Assembly: GCA_038200435.1 (NCBI GenBank)
Contig: JBBPXY010000048.1
Coordinates: 1-14,416, forward strand
Direction: 5' to 3'
DNA: 14,416 nt
Origin: JBBPXY01 sp038200435
Lineage (GTDB): Bacteria; Actinomycetota; Thermoleophilia; Solirubrobacterales; Solirubrobacteraceae
The notes under the pieces were generated by a model that was given only the letters and a program-made list of their open reading frames with translations, was not told the DNA's origin and searched no databases. Below, piece by piece: positions 6,816-12,675 of the stretch (within the stretch, counting starts at the first letter, position 1; each line of letters starts with the position of its first letter). Both the position numbers and the translations under genes were made by a program.

Positions 6816-7576
6816 AGATCGTCGATCTCTCCGCTCGGATCGAGCCGAGCCCGCCCGACTGGCCGGCGCCGCTGCGCACCGACATCGACTACGCGGATCA
6901 CCAGAGCGGGGCGAAGGCCGTCGAGCAGCTGTTCGGCGTGTCCCCTGATCTTCTGCGCGACGGGGAGGGGTGGGCGGTCGAGACGTTCACGAACCTGGGC
7001 ACGCACAACGCCACCCACGTCGACGCGCCGTGGCACTACAACTCGACGGTCGGCGGCGCGAAAGCGCAGACGATCGACGAGGTACCGCTCGAGTGGTTCT
7101 TCTCCGACGGTGTGGTCCTTGACATGACCCACAAGGCCGACGGCGATCCGATGACCGCCGCCGAGGCCGAAGCCGAGCTGGCTCGGGTCGGCCACGAGCT
7201 GAAAGAGCTCGACATCGTCCTGGTGCGCACGGATCGCGACGCATGTTATGCCGAGCCCGACTACATGGCGCGCGGCTGCGGAGTCACCGCCGAGGCCACC
7301 CGCTGGCTGTGGGAACGCGGGGTCCGGGTGATGGGGATCGACGCCTGGGGGTGGGATGCACCACTGCACATGCAGGCCGGGCGCGCGCGCCAAGACGGCG
7401 AGACCGGAGTCTTCTGGGCCGCCCATCAGGCGGACATCCCTTACTGCCAGATCGAGCGGCTGGTGAACCTGGGCGCGTTACCCGCGCGCGGCTTCAAGCT
7501 CGCCTGCTTCCCACTGAAGGTCGCGGGCGGGAGCGCGGGGCCGGCGCGCGTGGTGGGGCTGCTCGACGAGGGTTAG
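6812..7576 (+). CDS. Cyclase-family (kynurenine formamidase-like) metal hydrolase
   Basis: The 254-residue product belongs to the cyclase/KynB/isatin-hydrolase family of metal-dependent amide or lactone hydrolases. The signature HXGTHXDXPXH appears as HNATHVDAPWH (residues 65-75), with Ala in place of Gly and all His/Asp ligands kept. Further family features are FSDGVVLDM, ELDIVLVRTD, VRVMGIDAWGWD and the late FPLKVAGGSAGPARVVGL. The length is closer to isatin hydrolase-like members than to the shorter bacterial KynB. GTG at 6812 overlaps the peroxiredoxin-like stop (GTGA). No tryptophan-pathway genes are nearby, so the substrate is unknown. The gene's last 99 bases overlap the 3' end of the convergent glycosyltransferase gene. 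Confidence 0.9.
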   Translation: MKIVDLSARIEPSPPDWPAPLRTDIDYADHQSGAKAVEQLFGVSPDLLRDGEGWAVETFTNLGTHNATHVDAPWHYNSTVGGAKAQTIDEVPLEWFFSDGVVLDMTHKADGDPMTAAEAEAELARVGHELKELDIVLVRTDRDACYAEPDYMARGCGVTAEATRWLWERGVRVMGIDAWGWDAPLHMQAGRARQDGETGVFWAAHQADIPYCQIERLVNLGALPARGFKLACFPLKVAGGSAGPARVVGLLDEG

Positions 7577-8818
7577 CCTCCTCGAGCGGGCGCGTAGGCG
7601 CGCCGGCCAGGCCACGACGAGCCCGCACAACATCAGCGGCACGACGGGCGCGAGCATGCGCGGCTCGGCCGAGAACGGCAGGTGCACGGCGACCGCGCCT
7701 CCCGCCAGCAGGAGGAAGGGGACCGCTTCGGCAGTGATGCGCTGGCGGCCGCGGGCGCAGCGGACCGCGAGCCGGGCCAAGCCGCCGAACATGAGCAGGG
7801 CGAGCACCGCGTACATGAGGGAGCCGAGCGCTGGGCCCCGGAACGAGCGCGGCAGGCCCAGCCATAGCCGCGAGAAGTTGGCTGCGACGTTCTCGGCGTA
7901 CTTGACCGGGTGATTGCGAATGTTGCGCATGGCGACGCGTTGCAGGGCAAGGTCGCGCTGGAGCGGCGGCAGCTTCTCGATCGAGCGGAAGAACGGCCGG
8001 TGCTGGGCCAGGTCCGGATCGGAGAAGACCTCGGGCACCGCGTGCCAATCGCCCAGCTCGCCGGCTGTCGGCGTAGACATCCAGAAAAGGGAGAGGCCGC
8101 CGGCGTTGCCCCAGTACAGGGGCCGGTCGGTCTTGGCGTAGGTGTAGCCGAGCCAGGGGACGCAGATCGCGAGCGCGACGAGCACTACTCCGCCGAAGCG
8201 GCGCGGGGCAACGTCGGTGCGGCGCGCGAGGGCCCATGCGCCCGTGGCCACGGCCGCGACCATCAGCACCGTGCCGAACTCGAGGCGGGTGAGGACAAGT
8301 GCGCCTAGCGCGAGCCCGGCAAACGCGCCTTCGCGGCGCGTCCCCGAGCGCATGAACCGCACGGTGTAGAGCATCGCGACGATGATCAGCAGGAGTGCGA
8401 GCGGCTCCTTGTGCAGCGAGGGCAGCAAGTCCCAGAAAGGCGCGTAGAGGCCGAGCGCGGCGGCTCCGATCAGCGCGCGCTTGGGGGAGACCCACAGCAT
8501 GAGCAGCCGCTCGAACGCCAGCACGGCTCCGAAGAGCAGCAGCGGGCCGACCATGCGCATGAGGCCGAGCGGGAGATGGAGGGCGGAGAGCGGCGCGAGC
8601 AGCGCGGGCAGTCCGGGGCCGTGCCAGAGGAACGCCATGGGCTCCGACGGCGAGCTCGACGCGTAGACGCCGTGGGCCACCTGGCGGGCGTAGTGCAGGA
8701 AGGCCGGCTCGTCTCCGACGGGAGCCGCGCCGGGGGCTGCGATCAGCGTCGCGCCCAACAGGACGGCGAGGAGGCCCGCCAGCACGGCGGCGCGGGTGGC
8801 CGGCTTCGGGGTGCTCAT
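7478..8818 (-). CDS. GT-C type membrane glycosyltransferase
   Basis: The 446-residue polytopic membrane protein has roughly nine to ten hydrophobic segments. The first, at about residues 10-33, is followed by an outer loop with GDEP (Asp36-Glu37), the acidic pair typical of GT-C enzymes (PMT/ArnT/GT39-like) that use polyprenyl-phosphate sugars. Supporting features are LHKEPLALLL at about 135-144 and SAEPRMLAPVVPLML near 383-397. Such enzymes transfer sugars to lipids, proteins or wall polymers on the outer face; donor and acceptor are unknown. The ATG at 8818 overlaps the stop of the upstream radical SAM gene (ATGA on the minus strand); the longer open frame above it is shadow of that gene. 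The last 33 codons, a basic tail after the final helix, lie across the end of the convergent cyclase gene. Confidence 0.82.
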   Translation of the reverse strand: MSTPKPATRAAVLAGLLAVLLGATLIAAPGAAPVGDEPAFLHYARQVAHGVYASSSPSEPMAFLWHGPGLPALLAPLSALHLPLGLMRMVGPLLLFGAVLAFERLLMLWVSPKRALIGAAALGLYAPFWDLLPSLHKEPLALLLIIVAMLYTVRFMRSGTRREGAFAGLALGALVLTRLEFGTVLMVAAVATGAWALARRTDVAPRRFGGVVLVALAICVPWLGYTYAKTDRPLYWGNAGGLSLFWMSTPTAGELGDWHAVPEVFSDPDLAQHRPFFRSIEKLPPLQRDLALQRVAMRNIRNHPVKYAENVAANFSRLWLGLPRSFRGPALGSLMYAVLALLMFGGLARLAVRCARGRQRITAEAVPFLLLAGGAVAVHLPFSAEPRMLAPVVPLMLCGLVVAWPARLRARSRRLTLVEQPHHARRPRAPARDLQWEAGELEAARG

Positions 8819-10203
8819 GCGGCCGGTACGAGCGGCAGGAGCTCCTGCAGCTTCAGGTTCTCCCGCGGGTCGAGCACCGAGTGCTGTACGCAGGCGGGCA
8901 CGAGCTCGTCCGACTCGGGGTGGGACATCGCGTAGGAGCAGGCCTGCAGGCGTTCCTGGGTGGCGCGGATGCGCGGCTCGTCGCTCATCTCGCCACGGCG
9001 CAGCCCCTCCCAGGCGGGCTTCACGTCGGTGGCATCCATGAACGAGTGCATGACAAAGGTGAGCGCACGAGGGCGCGCGCGCACGAGAGACCATGCCCCG
9101 GCGCGCATTGCGAATCGCTTAAGCCATGCCGCCGCGCCGGTGAGCATGGCCGGATGGCGCGCGAACGCCCGGGCCAGCCGGGCGGCGAGGACCCCCGGTG
9201 CGACGTCGAAGTCCATGCCTCCGAAGGCGCGGAAGAACTCGTCGCGCACCGCGTGGTCGGCGGGCACGCGATCGTCAAGGATCGGGATCCAGCGCGCGCC
9301 CACCACTGCGCCGTAGGCCGCGCGGTTGCAGCGCTCGTCACCGATCTGCAGCACCTTGTACGGCAGCCTGGCGCCGGCGCCGCGCTCGACCTCGGCCCAC
9401 ACCTCGTCGCCGGAGAACTCCCGGTAGGAATCTCTCCAGCGGTTCGTGTTGCCCACGAAGGCGGCGGGTTGGAAGGAGAACATCCGGAAGCCCATGTCGC
9501 GGCAGTCCTTCACCACCTGGGCGACCTGGTCGATGTTGCGCGGCGTCACCGTCATGTTGTGCGCCAGGTAGTGCGTCACGCCATGCTCGCGCTCGAGGCG
9601 CTCGAACATCTCGCAGAAGCGGCGGCGGTGCTCGTTCAGGTCCTGCTCGGAGGTAACACGCTTGATGCCCCGCCGGCCGAACATCATCGAGTCGAAGTGG
9701 CCGGCGAAGGACAGGTGCGGCAGCCGGACCTCCCCGTCGGGGCCGAGCACCAGGCGCTCGAGGTAGGCGTAGTCGAAGTCGCCGTGGGTCATGCTCATCG
9801 GCTTGCGGCCGTGGCGGCGCATCGCGAGAAGCGCCTCGGCGTGGTCGTCGGGCTCGAGCAGCGTCACCTCGCCGCCGATGAGCTGCGCGTTCTGGCCGGG
9901 CCCGCGCTGGGCGGCGAGGTAGCTCATCTGCCGGTCGACCTCGTCGACCGTGTGGCTGCCGTCGGTGCGGACGCGGTTGGCCTCGCGCGAGTGATAGCAG
10001 GGGGTACAGGCCAGGTTGCAGCGCGGGAACACGCCGTGCGTGCCTTCGCACCCGGCCGTGCGCCGGCCGAGGGCCTGCGCTGGTGTCTTGACGTGCGCCG
10101 GTAGTTCCTCCCAGCGACGCTCCAGCGCCGCCTTCAGCTCCGGTCCGACCGGGCGCGTGGTCTGCTCGAGCGTGCGCAGCTGGGCAACGATTCGGGCAAC
10201 CAT
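8815..10203 (-). CDS. Radical SAM protein, uncharacterised subfamily
   Basis: The 462-residue product holds the radical SAM cluster motif CX3CX2C as CNLACTPC (Cys62, Cys66, Cys69), followed by the SAM-binding GGE motif in QLIGGEVTLLEP (110-112). A central TPRN region and FQPAAFVGN (about 245-251) fit the barrel. Further Cys residues lie at 52, 197, 234, 292, 422 and 438; the C-terminal pair (ACSYAM and ACVQH) could bind a second cluster. Radical SAM enzymes cleave SAM to 5'-deoxyadenosyl radical; the reaction here is unknown. A large protein with late cysteines beside a polyprenyl-sugar transferase loosely recalls lipid-modifying radical SAM enzymes, but I cannot show this. It starts 17 bases after the flavoprotein stop and overlaps the glycosyltransferase gene by ATGA. 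Confidence 0.9.
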   Translation of the reverse strand: MVARIVAQLRTLEQTTRPVGPELKAALERRWEELPAHVKTPAQALGRRTAGCEGTHGVFPRCNLACTPCYHSREANRVRTDGSHTVDEVDRQMSYLAAQRGPGQNAQLIGGEVTLLEPDDHAEALLAMRRHGRKPMSMTHGDFDYAYLERLVLGPDGEVRLPHLSFAGHFDSMMFGRRGIKRVTSEQDLNEHRRRFCEMFERLEREHGVTHYLAHNMTVTPRNIDQVAQVVKDCRDMGFRMFSFQPAAFVGNTNRWRDSYREFSGDEVWAEVERGAGARLPYKVLQIGDERCNRAAYGAVVGARWIPILDDRVPADHAVRDEFFRAFGGMDFDVAPGVLAARLARAFARHPAMLTGAAAWLKRFAMRAGAWSLVRARPRALTFVMHSFMDATDVKPAWEGLRRGEMSDEPRIRATQERLQACSYAMSHPESDELVPACVQHSVLDPRENLKLQELLPLVPAA

Positions 10204-10220
10204 GGCCCGACAGTGTCCCG

Positions 10221-11429
10221 TCAGCTTCGCTGGCTTTCCAGCAAGCCGAACACGTCCCTAACCTGCTCCCACCCGATGCGTAGGAGGAACTGCGAGTTGC
10301 GCCCGTAGGACTTGGCACCGAGGATGAAGAACCCGGGCTCGGGGTTCTCGAGCGTCTCCGCGCCATGAGCCGTCTGCGCGAGGCAGTCGCCGCCGGATTC
10401 GCCGAGGAGGGCCGCGGCGAGCTTCATCGGGCCGGCCGTCGCGTAGCACTCGTGCACCTGCAGCTGGCGGTAGATCCCGAAGTCGCCGACTCCGCCGTTG
10501 AGCGCGAGCACGCGATCGACTTCGATCTCCCCGAGGCCGCCATTGCGAAGGGAGACCGTCACGGCACCTCCAGGTCCGCCGCGCAGCGCCTCGGTCACGT
10601 GCCCGGGGAGGACCTCAACGGCGTCGGATGCGCCGCCCGCGAGCTGCCGGGCGGTGGCGTTCAGCCCGGCGCGCTCCGGGAGCGGATCGTTCGGGACAGC
10701 GCCCCAGCCCGGCTCGGGCGCGCGCACCGCCCAGGTCACCCGGGTGCCCGGCGCGTCGCGGGCGAAGGCGGCCAGTTGACCGGCCGCGGTTTGCGCCGAA
10801 TGCCCGGCGCCGGTGAGGAGGATGCGGCGGCCCGCCCACATGCCGGGGTCGTCGGCGAAGCGGGGGAGGCGGCGCGTGATGCTGGGCGAGAACGCGCGTT
10901 CGCCGGGCGCGGGGATGCCTCCGTCGCCAAGCGCGTTCGGGTTGCCGTAGGTCCCCGTGCAGTCGAGCACGGCGTCGGCGTGCTCGACCGCCTCCTCCCC
11001 GCCTGGTCCCGCGACCAAGAGGCGGAAGGGATGGCTGCGCCGCCCGCCCGTGCCGATCTCCTCGTGCTTCAGCAGGCCCTGGCGGCTGACGGCGACGACG
11101 CGCCTTCCGAGGCGCAGCCGTGGAGTGATCGTGGGGAGTGAGGCGAGCGGGTCGATCAGACCGGCGGCGAGCTCGTGTCCGGTGGGGATGCGGTCGCCGC
11201 CGGGAGCGCGCTCGCCGAGGGCGGCTCGGGCCCGCGGCGAGACGTTCATGCTCCACGGCGTGAAGAGGCGCACGTGGCCCCAGTCCCTCACGTGGGCGGC
11301 GGGCGCATCGCCGGCCTCGTAGAGGTCGAAGCTCCAGCCACGCTCCACGGCGGCGAGCGCGGCCTCGAGCCCGATCGGGCCCGCGCCCAGGATGGCGAGG
11401 TGAGGAGGTTTGCTCTTCTCGGCGCTCAT
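10221..11429 (-). CDS. FAD-dependent oxidoreductase, NAD(P)-binding
   Basis: The 402-residue flavoprotein has two dinucleotide-binding folds. The first is the FAD site GAGPIG (residues 15-20) with an acidic residue ending strand 2 (Glu38 in DLYEAG). The second is LLTGAGHSAQT (204-214), the likely NAD(P)H site. DCTGTYGNPN (about 156-165) is the ATG-like motif of this superfamily. The C-terminal GFFILGAKSYGRN (about 372-384) contacts FAD in relatives. It resembles flavin monooxygenase or thioredoxin-reductase-like proteins but lacks a visible redox CXXC, so a monooxygenase/dehydrogenase role is more likely than a disulfide one. The start ATG has an AAGGAC ribosome site. It heads a minus-strand operon with the radical SAM and glycosyltransferase genes and is divergent from the esterase gene. 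Confidence 0.88.
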   Translation of the reverse strand: MSAEKSKPPHLAILGAGPIGLEAALAAVERGWSFDLYEAGDAPAAHVRDWGHVRLFTPWSMNVSPRARAALGERAPGGDRIPTGHELAAGLIDPLASLPTITPRLRLGRRVVAVSRQGLLKHEEIGTGGRRSHPFRLLVAGPGGEEAVEHADAVLDCTGTYGNPNALGDGGIPAPGERAFSPSITRRLPRFADDPGMWAGRRILLTGAGHSAQTAAGQLAAFARDAPGTRVTWAVRAPEPGWGAVPNDPLPERAGLNATARQLAGGASDAVEVLPGHVTEALRGGPGGAVTVSLRNGGLGEIEVDRVLALNGGVGDFGIYRQLQVHECYATAGPMKLAAALLGESGGDCLAQTAHGAETLENPEPGFFILGAKSYGRNSQFLLRIGWEQVRDVFGLLESQRS

Positions 11430-11435
11430 TGCTCT

Positions 11436-11441
11436 GTCCTT
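11436..11441 (-). promoter_or_regulatory. Ribosome binding site of the FAD oxidoreductase gene
   Basis: AAGGAC on the minus strand with a 6-base spacer to the ATG. It is one of few clear Shine-Dalgarno sites in the window. A TAGATC box lies directly upstream (11447-11442); if it were the -10, transcription would start inside or after this site, so the two readings compete. Confidence 0.55.
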
Positions 11442-11496
11442 GATCTACGCAGCCGCGCGCGCGGCGGATGCGCGACGCCGCGAACCGTAGCTCAGG

Positions 11497-11502
11497 TAAC
11501 CT
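11497..11502 (+). promoter_or_regulatory. -10 box, leaderless promoter of the esterase operon
   Basis: TAACCT fits TANNNT, and taking its last base as -7 puts +1 at 11509, exactly the A of the esterase ATG. There is no Shine-Dalgarno in the six bases between. The 79-base divergent gap (11430-11508) also holds a 14-base GC palindrome (11452-11465). Confidence 0.5.
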
Positions 11503-11508
11503 CGCCAC

Positions 11509-12675
11509 ATGGGACGCGCAGCGCTTCTCGCCGTCATCGGCCTGCTCGTGTTCGTACCGCCGGCTTTCGGCGCCGGCCCGCGGCTGGTCACCTGGACCAC
11601 GCATAGCCGCTTCGTCGATCCGGCTACGCAGAACTTCAACCGCCCGCCGGGTGTCGCTCCGAGGCCCAAGGCTCTGCGCGTCAACATCCTCCTGCCCGCC
11701 GGGTACGACTCGCACCGGAGGACCCGCTACCCGGTGCTCTTTCTCCTTCACGGTCACGGCGACGCCTACGACTCCTGGATCAACTCCGCCAAGGGTGATC
11801 TCCGCAACACCGCGAAGGGCTTCGGCGGCATCATCGTCATGCCGGACGGCGCGCGCGGGTGGTACACGAACTGGTGGAACAGCGGGCGCCGCGGTGCCCC
11901 GGGGTGGGAGAGCTACAACCTCGACGAGCTGATCCCGCTCGCCGAGCGCAAGCTGCGCAGTCGCGCCGGCCGGCGGTGGCACGCGATCGCCGGGCTGTCG
12001 ATGGGCGGCGAGGGAGCGGCCTACTTCGCCGCGCAGCGGCCGGGCTACTTCGGCTCGGCTGGGGTCTTCTCGGGCGTCGTCTCCCTCCAGCGCCCCGAAT
12101 GGCCGCAGTCCTTCGAGACCCAGGGCGAGCACTACCCCGACGTCTACGGCGATCCGTCCGCCCAGCGCTTCTACTCGACGGGACACAACCCGACCGCGCT
12201 GGCCCCCAACCTCCGTTACACGCGCATGTTCGTCGCGGTCGGCGACGGCAGGCCCGATCCCACTTCGGGCGATCAGCTGCGCAACACCTTCGGGGCGCTC
12301 GCCGAGCTCGAGCTCGCCCGCCACGCCGAGGACTTCGTCGCGGCGCTGCGCGCGCAGAAGGCCCACGTGACGTTCCGCCCGCAGCAAGGCATTCACGACT
12401 GGCCCTACTGGCGCCGGCACCTGCGCCAGGCGCTCGCCTGGGGCTTCTTCGAGCCGGTGGCCGAGCATCCAGCGGGGTGGACGTTCTCGACCGTCTCGTC
12501 GTTCAGCCGGGCGTGGGGTGTGAACTTCCACTTCGACACGCCGCCGGGCGTCGTTCAGACCTTCACCCGCAGCGGCCACCGCCTGCGCGGGACCGGTTCG
12601 GGGGTCGTGCGAATCGGCCTGCCGCATCACCGGCGCCTCAAGCTGCGTCTGCCGTTCGACGTCCGCGCCTTTTGA
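11509..12675 (+). CDS. Secreted esterase D / antigen 85-type alpha/beta hydrolase
   Basis: The 388-residue product starts with a signal peptide (hydrophobic residues 4-20, likely cleavage after the AFGA region) and then shows a PF00756-type fold, the family of esterase D, enterochelin esterase and mycobacterial Ag85 mycolyltransferases. PVLFLLHGHGDAYDSW (about 75-90) is the oxyanion-strand region, GLSMGG (162-167) holds nucleophile Ser164, and QGIHDWPYW holds the likely catalytic His296. Beyond about residue 320 there is an extra beta-rich domain (roughly 70 residues) ending RLKLRLPFDVRAF. It probably acts outside the membrane on an ester substrate or as an acyltransferase. ATG at 11509 agrees with the -10 box. 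Its stop overlaps the TTG start of the next gene. Confidence 0.88.
   Translation: MGRAALLAVIGLLVFVPPAFGAGPRLVTWTTHSRFVDPATQNFNRPPGVAPRPKALRVNILLPAGYDSHRRTRYPVLFLLHGHGDAYDSWINSAKGDLRNTAKGFGGIIVMPDGARGWYTNWWNSGRRGAPGWESYNLDELIPLAERKLRSRAGRRWHAIAGLSMGGEGAAYFAAQRPGYFGSAGVFSGVVSLQRPEWPQSFETQGEHYPDVYGDPSAQRFYSTGHNPTALAPNLRYTRMFVAVGDGRPDPTSGDQLRNTFGALAELELARHAEDFVAALRAQKAHVTFRPQQGIHDWPYWRRHLRQALAWGFFEPVAEHPAGWTFSTVSSFSRAWGVNFHFDTPPGVVQTFTRSGHRLRGTGSGVVRIGLPHHRRLKLRLPFDVRAF

Noticed and set aside
8819..9094. Longer N-terminus (92 codons) for the glycosyltransferase frame
   Set aside because: The extension lies inside the radical SAM gene and is Arg/Ala-rich shadow; the ATG at 8818 gives an ATGA overlap and a proper first membrane helix.
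8881..10104. A 407-codon plus-strand open frame opposite the minus-strand radical SAM gene
   Set aside because: Its His/Val/Ala/Gly-rich translation has no domain features; the minus strand has the CX3CX2C and GGE motifs.
11452..11465. A 14-base GC palindrome (alternating GC run) in the divergent gap
   Set aside because: Alternating GC runs are frequent by chance at this base composition; without conservation data it is not evidence for an operator.
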